Notes: generated by a model from the letters alone, not told the origin. Shown: positions 1 through 9,534, counted from the stretch's first letter. The stretch is 44,937 nt of DNA from Acetatifactor sp. (GCA_016293615.1 JAEDDX010000016.1:1-44937); one strand, 5' to 3'. Made by a program: numbers and translations.

Positions 1-20
1 TTTCGGAAAGGCACAATCGT

Positions 21-1319
21 ATGGAGAAAAAGGTCAAAAAGAACAAATCCGTGCGGAAGGATTGGTATAAGCTCGATCTTTCCGCGATTGTATACCCGAC
101 TCTACAGAGAAGGGATTTTTCTTCCGTGTACAGATTGTCTGTGGTTTTAAAAGAAGAAATCGACCCAGAGGTGCTGCAGAAGGCACTGGATATGACGCTG
201 CCCAGATTCCCGACCTATAAGGCCGCTATCCGGAAGGGCCTGTTCTGGCGCTATCTGGAGCCCAACCACCGGCCGGGCCCTTTCGTACAGCCGGATGTGA
301 AGAATCCCTGTCAGCCGATGTATTTCAAGGCAAACAACCGCTATCTGGTGAGGGTCTATTACTATCGCAACAGAATTTCCTTCGAGGCCCATCACAGCCT
401 GGGAGACGGAACCGGAGGAATGTGCGTCTTAGAGACGCTGACGGCGACCTATCTGCGCCTCCTGGGGCATGACGAGATCCGAAACGAAGGTTTTGTGCTG
501 GATATCGATGCGGAGCCCGAACCCGGGGAACTGGAGGATGCCTATATGCGGTATGCGAATGCCAAGGTCTGTCCTCCCCGACTGCAGGAGAAGGCTTATC
601 GTGTGCGCGGTACGGCGGAGCCGTTTTATACCCTGAATATCATCGACGGCATCATGTCCGTGCGAGAGGTCATGGAGGTCTCCAAGAGGTATCACTGTAC
701 GATCACGGAGTACCTGAATGCGGTACTGTTACAGGCTTTGCTGACGAAACAGCTCGAGGAGCCGCATTTTAAACTCAGACCGGTGAAAATAGCAATGCCG
801 GTAAACCTGCGGAGGTTTTTCCCATCTATTACATTGAGAAACTTTATCACGATGATCTATCCCGGCATAGACCCCAGACTGGGCGATTATACCTTTGAGG
901 AGATCGTGACGCAGGTTCAAAACTATATGCATTATTATGTCAATGAGAAGCTTTTGCGGGGTGATATCACGACGAATGCAGCCACCCAACGCAATCCGTT
1001 TATCCGTGTGGTGCCGCTGTTTATCAAGGATGTCGTGGTGAGGGCGTTCTATGCAAGCGTACAGGACAGAAATTCTTCTGCAGGACTGACCAACATGGGA
1101 GCGCTTAAGGTACCGGAGGGCATGAGAAAGTATATTGAGCGGTTCGATATTTATATGGGCCAGCCTTTCTCGCGCAGAACCAACTGTGCCATTATCAGCT
1201 TTGAGGATACTCTGACCGTGAATTTTGCGAGCAGCATCTGTGAGACCGATGTGGAAAAGTATTTTTTCCGCAAACTGGTGCAGGACGGAATTCATGTGAA
1301 GATCGAGAGCAACCGGTAG
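21..1319 (+). CDS. condensation/alcohol acetyltransferase-like acyltransferase
   Basis: The 432-residue protein carries HHSLGDG at residues 124-130, the HHxxxDG active-site signature of CoA-dependent acyltransferases such as alcohol acetyltransferases, PapA-type proteins and NRPS condensation domains. In that family the second His (H125) acts as base and the Asp is structural. There is no signal peptide or carrier-protein domain, so it is a stand-alone cytoplasmic enzyme. A GGAAAGG ribosome site at 5-11 supports the ATG at 21, but no in-frame stop lies between the window edge and that ATG, so an upstream start cannot be excluded. Two co-directional genes follow, encoding a DUF6320-like zinc-ribbon membrane protein and an HSL-type esterase, which suggests making and breaking of an ester. 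The acyl donor and acceptor are unknown. Confidence 0.72.
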   Translation: MEKKVKKNKSVRKDWYKLDLSAIVYPTLQRRDFSSVYRLSVVLKEEIDPEVLQKALDMTLPRFPTYKAAIRKGLFWRYLEPNHRPGPFVQPDVKNPCQPMYFKANNRYLVRVYYYRNRISFEAHHSLGDGTGGMCVLETLTATYLRLLGHDEIRNEGFVLDIDAEPEPGELEDAYMRYANAKVCPPRLQEKAYRVRGTAEPFYTLNIIDGIMSVREVMEVSKRYHCTITEYLNAVLLQALLTKQLEEPHFKLRPVKIAMPVNLRRFFPSITLRNFITMIYPGIDPRLGDYTFEEIVTQVQNYMHYYVNEKLLRGDITTNAATQRNPFIRVVPLFIKDVVVRAFYASVQDRNSSAGLTNMGALKVPEGMRKYIERFDIYMGQPFSRRTNCAIISFEDTLTVNFASSICETDVEKYFFRKLVQDGIHVKIESNR

Positions 1320-1385
1320 AGAAGCCGAAAGTCTGAAGCATCCGGCGCGCTTATGCAGTGCGGTCCGGAAGAAAGGAGTATCGAT

Positions 1386-2090
1386 ATGTCATATTGTGTC
1401 AACTGTGGGGTGGAGCTTGAGCAGGGAGTAAAAGAGTGCCCGTTGTGCAATACCCCCGTCATTAATCCGAGAGAACTGGAAAAAATCATGCAGGAGGGAA
1501 GCTTTCCCACCAAAAAGGGACAGGTGGAGACCGTCAAGAGAAAGGATATGGGCATTCTGATTACGGTGATGGTGCTGGCGACCGCTTTTACCTGCGGTAT
1601 GCTGAATGCGCTGGTGTTCTCGGTCAATCTGTGGTCACTGCCTGTGATCGGCGTCTGTGCGGTATTCTGGGTACTGCTGATTCCCTTTGTCATCTATACC
1701 AGACTGCCCATCTACCTGACCATTTTGATGGACGGAGCGGCAGTGGGAGCCTATCTGTATCTGCTGACCTTCCTGACTAAGAGCGACAGGTGGTTTTTGG
1801 GTCTGGGCGCACCGATTACCATACTCATCACCGTGGTCGCAGAGCTTGTGACGGTCTGCTTTTGCAAGCTTCCGAAATCGTTCCTGACGGGAGCCTTGTA
1901 CTGTGTATCGTCCGTCGCGGTCGTCTGTGTCGGCATCGAGATCTTAATTGACCTGTATGTCAGCGGCGCCATTGCGCTCAGCTGGTCTGCCGTCGTGCTG
2001 ACGGTATGCTTTATCCTGGATGTGACCTTTGTCACGATGCTCTGCCACAGCAGACTGCGCGGAGCTGTTCGCAGGCGTCTGCATTTTTAA
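1386..2090 (+). CDS. zinc-ribbon six-helix membrane protein (DUF6320-like)
   Basis: The 234-residue protein opens with a small zinc ribbon: two CxxC knuckles within the first 25 residues, CVNC and CPLC. About six hydrophobic membrane helices follow, with a basic C-terminal tail. The frame is open from 1353, but AAAGGAG just before the ATG at 1386 and the zinc ribbon starting immediately after it fix this start. From memory the architecture matches DUF6320 proteins, which have no known activity. It sits 66 nt after the acyltransferase and 51 nt before the esterase, so the three are probably co-transcribed. It could be a membrane partner or lipid-handling component for the acyltransferase; this is inference. 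Confidence 0.7.
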   Translation: MSYCVNCGVELEQGVKECPLCNTPVINPRELEKIMQEGSFPTKKGQVETVKRKDMGILITVMVLATAFTCGMLNALVFSVNLWSLPVIGVCAVFWVLLIPFVIYTRLPIYLTILMDGAAVGAYLYLLTFLTKSDRWFLGLGAPITILITVVAELVTVCFCKLPKSFLTGALYCVSSVAVVCVGIEILIDLYVSGAIALSWSAVVLTVCFILDVTFVTMLCHSRLRGAVRRRLHF

Positions 2091-2141
2091 ATGTTTTTAC
2101 GATCCTGTTAATCCGTTTTCAAGATCAGTCAGAGGAATGAA

Positions 2142-3038
2142 ATGGTAAAGAAAGCAAATAAGAATCAAAACCTGATGAATGTCATCCGGCGGGTGCACGG
2201 TCTGGTGGAGAAGCCGGATCTGGAAAAGCACCGTCAGTCGCAGGACCATATCGGCAGTCTGTTGGGCAGTACGAGAGCCCTTACATTCCGCGAGGTGGAA
2301 ATAGAAGACATTAAGGGAGAGTGGGTGAGCGTCAATCGTGCCCATATGCAGAAGTATGTCATTTTACACTGTCACGGCGGTGGGTATTCGACCGGAAGCA
2401 AGCTGTACGCGCGCACGCTGACCTCAAAGCTGGCAGCATCCACCTCCATGGATGTCTTTTGCTTTGACTACAGACTGGCGCCTGAGCATCCCTATCCTGC
2501 GGCAGCCGAGGATGCCATGAAGGTCTGGAATTATCTGATGCTTCTGGGGTATGGCGCGAGGGATATCATCGTGACGGGAGATTCCGCCGGAGGGAATCTT
2601 GCGCTGTCTCTGATACTTAAGCTGAAGGAAGAAAACAGGATCCTGCCAAGAGGTCTGATCCTGTTGTCTGCATGGACGGACCTGACTTCTTCCGGCAAGT
2701 CGTTTCAGACAAAGGCGGAGGTGGACCCCGTGCTCGATAAGGAATATATTGACCGTATGGTCCGGGCCTATGCGGAGGGAGAGGATCTGAAGAATCCTTT
2801 TATCTCCCCGCTGTTTGGAGATTTCAAGGGGTTCCCGCCCACTTACATTCAGGTCGGGGAAAATGAGATCCTATTAAGTGATTCCATACGCCTGCAAAAA
2901 GCTTTCATGGAGGCAAATGTGCCGGTGAAGATGGATATCTACCCGGGCATGTGGCATGTCTTTCAGATGTCGCCGGGCAAGGTTTCCAAGGAAGCAATGG
3001 AGAAATGTACCGAATTTATTTATGATATTTGCCGCTAA
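2142..3038 (+). CDS. alpha/beta hydrolase, HSL-family esterase
   Basis: The protein has 298 residues. It shows the hormone-sensitive-lipase oxyanion motif HGGG (from H78), the nucleophile elbow GDSAGG with S148, and a C-terminal WHVF with H272 as triad histidine. The acid is expected in the VGENEILLSDS stretch and may be Glu rather than Asp, a variant found in this family. There is no signal peptide, so it is cytoplasmic. An AGAGG site at 2131 precedes the ATG. Members hydrolyse short-chain acyl esters, often acetyl esters. As third gene after an acyltransferase and a membrane protein, it may remove or edit the ester made by the first gene. No terminator is visible before dgt. Confidence 0.82.
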   Translation: MVKKANKNQNLMNVIRRVHGLVEKPDLEKHRQSQDHIGSLLGSTRALTFREVEIEDIKGEWVSVNRAHMQKYVILHCHGGGYSTGSKLYARTLTSKLAASTSMDVFCFDYRLAPEHPYPAAAEDAMKVWNYLMLLGYGARDIIVTGDSAGGNLALSLILKLKEENRILPRGLILLSAWTDLTSSGKSFQTKAEVDPVLDKEYIDRMVRAYAEGEDLKNPFISPLFGDFKGFPPTYIQVGENEILLSDSIRLQKAFMEANVPVKMDIYPGMWHVFQMSPGKVSKEAMEKCTEFIYDICR

Positions 3039-3121
3039 AAAAAGGAAAACAAGTCGGAATGCAGAATATATAAAGTGGAGAATGGTTTTGGTTGACGCTT
3101 TTTGTCAGAAAAGGAGCAAAT

Positions 3122-4129
3122 ATGACGATCAGAGAAAACCTGGAATTGAGAGAGAAAGAGTATCTTAGCCCCTATGCCTCCCTGAGCATGCATACGAAGG
3201 GCAGAGCAAAGGAGGAGCAGGAATGCGACATCCGCCCGGCTTTTCAGAGAGACCGGGACAAGATTCTGCACTGCAAGGCGTTTCGAAGACTGAAGGACAA
3301 GACGCAGGTCTTTCTGTCACCTGAGGGCGACCACTATCGCACGAGACTGACCCATACGCTGGAGGTCTCCCAGAATGCGCGAACGATTGCAAAGGCCCTG
3401 AGATTGAATGAGGATCTGGTGGAGGCGATTGCTTTGGGCCATGATCTGGGACATACTCCTTTCGGTCATGCGGGCGAACGTGCGCTGAACAGGGTTTGTC
3501 CCCTGGGATTTGAACACAGTCAGCAGAGCGTGCGCACCGTAGAGAGGCTCGAGAGAGGCGGTCAGGGCTTAAATCTGACCTTTGAAGTACGGGATGGTAT
3601 CTTAAATCATCAGACCATCGGAAAGCCCCACACGCTCGAGGGCAAGGTCGTGCGTCTTTCCGACAAGATTTCTTACATTCACCACGATATGGACGACGCG
3701 GTCAGAGCCGGCATCCTCAAGGAAAGTGATGTGCCGGCACAGATTCGCGAGGTCATCGGCTGTACCCCCAGCGACAGACTGGATCATTTTGTGCACGATA
3801 TCGTTACCAACAGCATGGGCAAGAATGATATCTGTATGTCCGAGGAAGTCGGCAATGCCATGCGGGACATGCGCAAGTTTATGTTTGAGAATGTTTACCA
3901 GAATCCCCTGGCTAAGGGAGAGGAAGGCCGTGCGGAGCAGCTGATGGAGACCTTATACGGTTACTTTATGAAGCATACACATACCCTTCCCGAGGAATAC
4001 TTAAGTCTTCTGGCGGAGGGTGAGCCCAAGGAGCAGGTCGTCTGTGACTATGTGGGCGCCATGACGGATCGATTCGCAATTTCGAAATATGAGGAGATCT
4101 ATATACCGAAGTCATGGATTTTACTGTAG
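3122..4129 (+). CDS. dgt: deoxyguanosinetriphosphate triphosphohydrolase-like protein
   Basis: This is an HD-superfamily dNTP triphosphohydrolase of 335 residues. The metal site is visible as H78 in RLTHTLEV and the HD pair H107-D108 in GHDLGHTPFGH. Family members cleave dNTPs to deoxynucleoside and triphosphate, setting the dNTP pool. The frame is open from 3092, but AAAGGAG at 3113-3117 places the start at 3122. It lies directly upstream of dnaG, 19 nt apart, the usual Clostridia order for this replication/transcription operon. The length suits the short Firmicutes form rather than the longer E. coli Dgt, so substrate specificity should not be assumed to be dGTP only. Confidence 0.9.
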   Translation: MTIRENLELREKEYLSPYASLSMHTKGRAKEEQECDIRPAFQRDRDKILHCKAFRRLKDKTQVFLSPEGDHYRTRLTHTLEVSQNARTIAKALRLNEDLVEAIALGHDLGHTPFGHAGERALNRVCPLGFEHSQQSVRTVERLERGGQGLNLTFEVRDGILNHQTIGKPHTLEGKVVRLSDKISYIHHDMDDAVRAGILKESDVPAQIREVIGCTPSDRLDHFVHDIVTNSMGKNDICMSEEVGNAMRDMRKFMFENVYQNPLAKGEEGRAEQLMETLYGYFMKHTHTLPEEYLSLLAEGEPKEQVVCDYVGAMTDRFAISKYEEIYIPKSWILL

Positions 4130-4148
4130 TGAGAGAAGAGAGGAAAAC

Positions 4149-5930
4149 ATGTTTTATCCGGATGAGATTGTGGAAGAGGTCAGAGCCAGAAATGATATCG
4201 TGGATGTGGTGTCAGGTTATGTGAAGCTGCAGAAAAAGGGCGGCAATCACTGGGCATGCTGTCCCTTTCATAACGAAGACACCCCTTCCTTTGCCGTGTC
4301 GGGAAGCAAGCAGATGTTTCACTGCTTCGGCTGCGGCGTCAGCGGGAATGTGTACACATTTGTGATGAAATATGAGAACTTTACCTTCCCGGAGGCCATT
4401 AAGCTTTTGGCGGAACGGGCAGGAGTAAAGCTTCCTGAGATGGAATATACGGAAGAACAGAAGCAGAAGGCCAATCATCGGACGAGACTGATGGAGGTCA
4501 ATAAGGAAGCCGCTACATTTTTCTACTATCAGCTGCGTTCCCCAAAAGGGACTGTCGGATATGAATATCTGAAGAAGAGACAGCTGTCGGATGAGACCAT
4601 GAAAAAGTTTGGCCTGGGATACTCCGGAAAATCAGGAAGAGATCTTGTGGCTTATTTGCGGCAGAAGGGCTTTGAGGACAAGCTGATCTGTGATGCGGGA
4701 CTCGCCGTTGTGTCCGAGCGAAGCGGGCTGGTGAGCCAGTTCTGGAATCGTGTCATGTTCCCAATCCAGGATATCAACGGCAAGGTCATCGGCTTCGGCG
4801 GACGCGTGATGGGGGACGGAGAACCCAAGTACCTCAATTCTCCCGAGACCGATGTGTTTGATAAGAGGCGGAACCTTTTCGGACTGAATTTTGCAAGAAC
4901 GGCACGAACCGGCAACATAATCCTCTGTGAGGGATATATGGATGTCATAGCCATGCATCAGGCGGGGTTTACCCAGGCAGTCGCCTCCCTCGGCACTGCG
5001 TTTACCGTGGAGCAGGCGAAGCTGCTCCGGCGCTACACCGACAATGTCCTGCTTGCCTATGACAGCGACGGCGCAGGGGTGAAGGCGGCGCTTCGGGGCA
5101 TCGGTATTTTACGGGATGCCGGATTGACCGGCAAGGTCATTGATATGAAGCCCTACAAGGACCCGGACGAATTTATGAAGGCGCTGGGGAAGGATGCCTT
5201 TCAGGAACGCATCGACCGCGCGGAGAACAGTTTCTTTTTTGAAGTCCGGATATTGCAGGGGCAATTCAATATGAATGATCCCGAGGAGAAGACAAAGTTC
5301 CACAGAGAGATCGCGAAGAAACTGTGTCAGTTCTCGGAGGAAGTGGAGCGCGACAATTATCTGCAGGCCGTGGCGGAGAAATACTTCATCGGCGTGGAGA
5401 ATCTGCGCAAGCTTGTGTTAACCTATGCGGTGCAGACCGGAGATGCAAGACCCATGGAACGGCCAAAAAGCGGAATCCAGCGTAAGAACACGGCGGAGGA
5501 GAACGCCAAAAAGGCACAGAGGCTGCTGCTCACCTGGATCACTGACGAGCCGGCGCTTTTTGCGAAGATCAAAAAATTCGTCACTGCGGATGATTTTACC
5601 GACGAGATTTACCGTATCGTTGCCGAGAAGCTGTTTCGGGACATGGAGGCAGGCATTTATAATCCGGCAAGCATTATCAGCACATTTGAGGATGAGGAGA
5701 CACAGCGGGCAGCGGCGGAGGTATTCCACACCACATTGCCGAAGCTGGATTCCAGACAGGAGAGAGAGAAGGCCCTACATGACATTCTCCTCGCAGTCAA
5801 GAAGAACAGTTATGAGGCTGTAAGCGCGAGACTGGGCAGCGATGTCAGCGCCCTGACGCAGGCCATAGAAGGCAAGAAAGCATTGGAAGAACTGGCGAAG
5901 ACGCATATTTCGCTGGCTGATGTAAAATAG
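4149..5930 (+). CDS. dnaG: DNA primase
   Basis: DnaG makes RNA primers at the replication fork in contact with the replicative helicase. The 593-residue protein starts with the CHC2 zinc-binding domain (C38, H41, C59, C62, in CPFH and CFGC). A catalytic TOPRIM core follows, with E261 in EGYMD and D305/D307 in DSDGAG, and then a C-terminal helicase-interaction region. The ATG at 4149 follows a purine-rich AGAGAGG site; the frame is open further upstream but would overlap dgt. It sits between dgt and rpoD, the conserved macromolecular-synthesis arrangement. Confidence 0.97.
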   Translation: MFYPDEIVEEVRARNDIVDVVSGYVKLQKKGGNHWACCPFHNEDTPSFAVSGSKQMFHCFGCGVSGNVYTFVMKYENFTFPEAIKLLAERAGVKLPEMEYTEEQKQKANHRTRLMEVNKEAATFFYYQLRSPKGTVGYEYLKKRQLSDETMKKFGLGYSGKSGRDLVAYLRQKGFEDKLICDAGLAVVSERSGLVSQFWNRVMFPIQDINGKVIGFGGRVMGDGEPKYLNSPETDVFDKRRNLFGLNFARTARTGNIILCEGYMDVIAMHQAGFTQAVASLGTAFTVEQAKLLRRYTDNVLLAYDSDGAGVKAALRGIGILRDAGLTGKVIDMKPYKDPDEFMKALGKDAFQERIDRAENSFFFEVRILQGQFNMNDPEEKTKFHREIAKKLCQFSEEVERDNYLQAVAEKYFIGVENLRKLVLTYAVQTGDARPMERPKSGIQRKNTAEENAKKAQRLLLTWITDEPALFAKIKKFVTADDFTDEIYRIVAEKLFRDMEAGIYNPASIISTFEDEETQRAAAEVFHTTLPKLDSRQEREKALHDILLAVKKNSYEAVSARLGSDVSALTQAIEGKKALEELAKTHISLADVK

Positions 5931-5962
5931 TAAGGGAGAGATACTCTCCGGGGAAGGACGGA

Positions 5963-7084
5963 ATGAATACAATGGATGAAAACATGCAGGCAAAGTTTGA
6001 TGAGAAAATCAAGGAGCTGTTAGCTTCTGCCAAGAAAAAGAAGAATGTACTGGAGTATCAGGAAATCAGCGACTTTTTCGCGGACATGCCTCTGGAAGAG
6101 GAACAGTTTGAAAAGATTCTGGATACTCTGGAGCAGAATAATGTCGATGTGCTCCGCATTACCGATGATGACGATGTGGATGAAGAACCCATCATCCTGA
6201 CAGAGGAAGATGAAGTGGATGTCGAGAATCTGGATCTTTCCATCCCCGACGGCGTGAGCATCGAAGACCCTGTTCGTATGTACTTAAAAGAGATCGGTAA
6301 GGTACCGCTTCTGTCCGCCGAGGAGGAGATCGACCTTGCCAAGAGGATGGAGCTGGGCGACCAGGAGGCGAAGAAGCGTCTGGCGGAGGCCAACTTGAGA
6401 CTGGTTGTCAGCATCGCAAAGCGTTATGTCGGAAGAGGTATGCTGTTTTTGGATCTGATTCAGGAGGGCAACCTGGGTCTGATCAAGGCTGTCGAGAAAT
6501 TCGATTACAGAAAGGGATACAAATTCTCCACCTATGCAACATGGTGGATTCGTCAGGCAATCACCAGAGCGATCGCGGACCAGGCGAGAACCATCCGTAT
6601 CCCCGTGCATATGGTGGAAACCATCAACAAGCTGATCCGTGTCAGCAGGCAGCTGCTTCAGGAGCTGGGAAGAGAGCCTTCTCCCGAAGAGATCGCTGAG
6701 GAGATGAATATGCCGGTTGACCGCGTGCGTGAGATCTTAAAGATCAGCCAGGAGCCGGTTTCCATGGAGACTCCCATCGGTGAGGAGGAGGACAGCCATC
6801 TCGGCGACTTCATCGAGGATGACAATGTGCCCGCACCGGCAGATGCGGCAGCGTTTACGCTTCTCAAGGAACAGCTGATGGAAGTACTCGGAACCCTGAC
6901 AGATCGTGAGCAGAAGGTGCTTCGTCTCAGATTCGGACTGGATGACGGAAGAGCCCGCACTCTGGAAGAAGTCGGCAAAGAATTCAATGTCACCAGAGAG
7001 CGTATCAGACAGATTGAAGCAAAGGCACTTCGTAAGCTTCGTCATCCCAGCAGAAGCAGAAAGCTGAAGGACTATCTGGATTAA
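5963..7084 (+). CDS. rpoD: RNA polymerase primary sigma factor RpoD/SigA
   Basis: This 373-residue group 1 sigma factor has an acidic N-terminal region 1.1 (about 1-90), region 1.2 (DPVRMYLKEIG), region 2 with RLVVSIAKRYVGRGM and the promoter-melting WWIRQAITRAIADQ, region 3, and a region 4 helix-turn-helix (TLEEVGKEFNVTRERIRQIE). It directs core polymerase to housekeeping promoters of the TTGACA/TATAAT type seen repeatedly in this window. GGGAAGGA at 5951-5958 precedes the ATG. The length is typical of Clostridia SigA. Its stop overlaps the trmK start by one base. Confidence 0.98.
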   Translation: MNTMDENMQAKFDEKIKELLASAKKKKNVLEYQEISDFFADMPLEEEQFEKILDTLEQNNVDVLRITDDDDVDEEPIILTEEDEVDVENLDLSIPDGVSIEDPVRMYLKEIGKVPLLSAEEEIDLAKRMELGDQEAKKRLAEANLRLVVSIAKRYVGRGMLFLDLIQEGNLGLIKAVEKFDYRKGYKFSTYATWWIRQAITRAIADQARTIRIPVHMVETINKLIRVSRQLLQELGREPSPEEIAEEMNMPVDRVREILKISQEPVSMETPIGEEEDSHLGDFIEDDNVPAPADAAAFTLLKEQLMEVLGTLTDREQKVLRLRFGLDDGRARTLEEVGKEFNVTRERIRQIEAKALRKLRHPSRSRKLKDYLD

Positions 7085-7824
7085 TGAGAGATAAGCAGAT
7101 TGTATTGTCAAAAAGATTACAGATGCTTGCGGATATGGTCACACCAGGGAATCGTTTGGTCGATGTCGGGTGTGACCATGGTTTTCTCTCCATCTGTCTG
7201 GTGCAGCAGGGCGTCTGCCCGCGCGCACTTGCCATGGATGTGAGAACCGGTCCGCTTGCGGCAGCCAAAGAACATATTGCGCAGAACGCCTTACAGGAGC
7301 AGATTACGACAAGACTCTCCGACGGACTTTGCGCCTATCAGGATGGTGAGGCCGACACGGTGGTGATCGCCGGGATGGGCGGAAGACTGATGGCAAAGAT
7401 TCTGTCTGACAGTATCGATAAAGCCGTGAAGTTCAGTGAGCTGATTTTGCAGCCCCAGTCCGAACTTGCCGAGTTCAGGCGGTTCTTAAGGGCGGAAGGG
7501 TTCTGCATTGTGGCGGAGAACGCTGTGCTGGAGGATGGAAAGTACTACTTCGCGATGAAGGCAGAGTATGCCCCTTGGAAGACTTCGGCGAAGACGCCGG
7601 CTACAGAGGATGGAAGGCGGCAGGACCTGACGGATGAATATGGTGAACTCCTTTTGGAGCAAAAGCATCCGGTATTGCAGCAGTATCTGACCTTTCGGAG
7701 GGAAGTGCTGCGAAGGCTTCTGGAGCAGTTGACGAAGGAGCAGACAGACCGAACCAGACAGCGGCTGGTCGAGGTTGAGGGGGAACTGGCACTGGTTGAA
7801 TGGGCGTTGTCACGATTTGAGTGA
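7084..7824 (+). CDS. trmK: tRNA (adenine(22)-N(1))-methyltransferase TrmK
   Basis: A 246-residue class I SAM-dependent methyltransferase of the TrmK (B. subtilis YqfN) family, which makes m1A22 in certain tRNAs. The SAM-binding motif is VDVGCDHGFLSI near residue 25, and the family GMGG motif appears in VIAGMGGRLM. The C-terminal part is charged and helical, as in the family's coiled-coil tail. The ATG shares a base with the rpoD stop (TAATG), implying translational coupling. TrmK following rpoD is a widely conserved Firmicutes pairing, which supports the assignment. Confidence 0.93.
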   Translation: MRDKQIVLSKRLQMLADMVTPGNRLVDVGCDHGFLSICLVQQGVCPRALAMDVRTGPLAAAKEHIAQNALQEQITTRLSDGLCAYQDGEADTVVIAGMGGRLMAKILSDSIDKAVKFSELILQPQSELAEFRRFLRAEGFCIVAENAVLEDGKYYFAMKAEYAPWKTSAKTPATEDGRRQDLTDEYGELLLEQKHPVLQQYLTFRREVLRRLLEQLTKEQTDRTRQRLVEVEGELALVEWALSRFE

Positions 7825-7842
7825 CGGAAATGAGAGGTATGA

Positions 7843-9498
7843 ATGATTAAGATCAAAATCAATGGGGCAGAAAGGGAAGTGGCACAGGGCACTTCGTTTG
7901 AAGAAATCGCAGCAGGCGTACAGTCGCAGTATGACGGCATGATCGCGCTTGCGGTACAGAACGGGCGTATCAGGGAACTGTTTAAGAAGGTGACCAGAAG
8001 CTGTGAAGTGGAGTTTTTGACGATAAAGGATGCAGAGGGATTTCGGACTTATGTGAGGACCGCAACGATGCTGTTCTTAAAGGCGGTATTTGATTTGTAT
8101 GGTTCGGATGCTGCGCAGAAGAGCACGGTCGAGTTTACCATCGGGCACGGTTATTATATCGATGTGCACGGACTTGTACCCGTGACGGAGGAGAGCGCGG
8201 AGAAGATCAGGCTCAGGATGCAGGAGCTTTCCGAGAAAAAGGTTCCTTTCATGAAACGGCTGTACATGCTGGAGGATGCCATGGAGCTTTTTAAGGAAAA
8301 GGGCATGAGCGACAAGGAGAACCTGTTCCGCTACCGCATCGGCCAGAGCGTCAATCTGTATGAAATGGACGGTTTTTATGATTACTATTACGGTTACATG
8401 CTGCCGAACGCAGGATATGTAAAAAAGTACGAGATTACTCCTTACGCGAATGGTTTCATGCTGCTGCTTCCCACAAGGTCGAATCCGGATGTGGTTGCTC
8501 CCTTCGAGGACAGAGAGAAGCTGTTTGCAACAATGGAGGCTTCCCAGGAGTGGGGGGCGAAGGCCGGAATCGAGACCGTCGGCGATCTGAATGACCAGGT
8601 ATGCAGAGATTCCGTGAATGACCTGATTCTGGTGCAGGAGGCCGAGCAGGAGCGTAAGATCGGTGAGATCGCAAAGGATATTGTCAGTCGCGGGAATGTG
8701 AAGTTCATTATGATTGCAGGGCCCTCCTCCTCGGGTAAGACCAGCTTTTCCCACAGGCTGTCGATCCAGCTTCGGACGCTGGGAAAGGTACCGCATCCGA
8801 TTGCTCTGGACGATTATTTTGTGAATCGCGAGCAGACGCCCAGGGACGAGAACGGGGACTATAATTTCGAGTGTCTGGAAGCTCTGGATGTGAAGAAGTT
8901 CAACGACGATATGATGAAGCTGCTCGCCGGAGAGAGAGTCGAGCTTCCAACCTTTAACTTTAAGATCGGCAAGCGTGAGTACCGCGGCAATTTCAAACAG
9001 CTTGGAAAGGACGATATTCTGGTCATCGAAGGAATTCACGGCCTGAATAACAAGATGTCCTACGCGCTGCCCGACGAGAGCAAGTATAAGATTTATATCA
9101 GTGCCCTGACAACGCTGAATATTGATAATCATAATCGTATCGCAACCACAGACGGAAGGCTCTTACGACGTATGGTCAGAGACGCCAGAACCAGAGGGTC
9201 AAGTGCGCAGAGGACCATTCAGATGTGGCCGTCCGTCAGACGCGGTGAAGAGGAGAATATTTTCCCCTTCCAGGAGGAGGCGGATGCCATGTTTAACTCC
9301 TCCCAGATTTATGAGCTGGCGGTCATGAAGACCTACGCGGTACCGCTTTTGTACCAGATTCCGAAGGAAGCGCCGGAGTACTTCGAGGCCAGACGCCTTC
9401 TGAAGTTTTTGGATTACTTTTTGAATGTGCCGGCCGAAAGTCTTCCGAATAACTCTATCTGCAGGGAATTTGTGGGCGGCAGTTGTTTCAATGTGTAA
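7843..9498 (+). CDS. nucleoside (uridine-type) kinase with N-terminal TGS/ThrRS-like domains
   Basis: The 551-residue protein starts with a ubiquitin-like TGS segment (about 1-60). A region resembling the second additional domain of threonyl-tRNA synthetase follows, including GHGYYIDVHG. From about residue 290 there is a uridine kinase/phosphoribulokinase domain: P-loop GPSSSGKTSF, then LDDYFVNREQTPRDENGD with the Asp expected to activate the 5'-OH, and the NIDNHNRIATTDGRLLRRMVRD segment. No aminoacyl-tRNA synthetase catalytic core is present. Family members are generally annotated as uridine-kinase-family nucleoside kinases; the role of the synthetase-like half is unclear. It starts 18 nt after trmK and ends the dgt-dnaG-rpoD operon. 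Confidence 0.88.
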   Translation: MIKIKINGAEREVAQGTSFEEIAAGVQSQYDGMIALAVQNGRIRELFKKVTRSCEVEFLTIKDAEGFRTYVRTATMLFLKAVFDLYGSDAAQKSTVEFTIGHGYYIDVHGLVPVTEESAEKIRLRMQELSEKKVPFMKRLYMLEDAMELFKEKGMSDKENLFRYRIGQSVNLYEMDGFYDYYYGYMLPNAGYVKKYEITPYANGFMLLLPTRSNPDVVAPFEDREKLFATMEASQEWGAKAGIETVGDLNDQVCRDSVNDLILVQEAEQERKIGEIAKDIVSRGNVKFIMIAGPSSSGKTSFSHRLSIQLRTLGKVPHPIALDDYFVNREQTPRDENGDYNFECLEALDVKKFNDDMMKLLAGERVELPTFNFKIGKREYRGNFKQLGKDDILVIEGIHGLNNKMSYALPDESKYKIYISALTTLNIDNHNRIATTDGRLLRRMVRDARTRGSSAQRTIQMWPSVRRGEEENIFPFQEEADAMFNSSQIYELAVMKTYAVPLLYQIPKEAPEYFEARRLLKFLDYFLNVPAESLPNNSICREFVGGSCFNV

Positions 9499-9505
9499 TT
9501 ACACC

Positions 9506-9534
9506 TTGCTTTTCCTGAAAAGGGAAGGTATAAT
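9506..9534 (+). promoter_or_regulatory. sigma-A promoter of rnpB
   Basis: TTGCTT at 9506-9511 and a perfect TATAAT at 9529-9534 are separated by 17 nt. Transcription would start at about 9541, exactly where the RNase P P1 helix begins. Confidence 0.88.

Noticed and set aside
8077..9132. 351-codon minus-strand frame
   Set aside because: Antisense to the nucleoside kinase; no ribosome site or recognisable domain.
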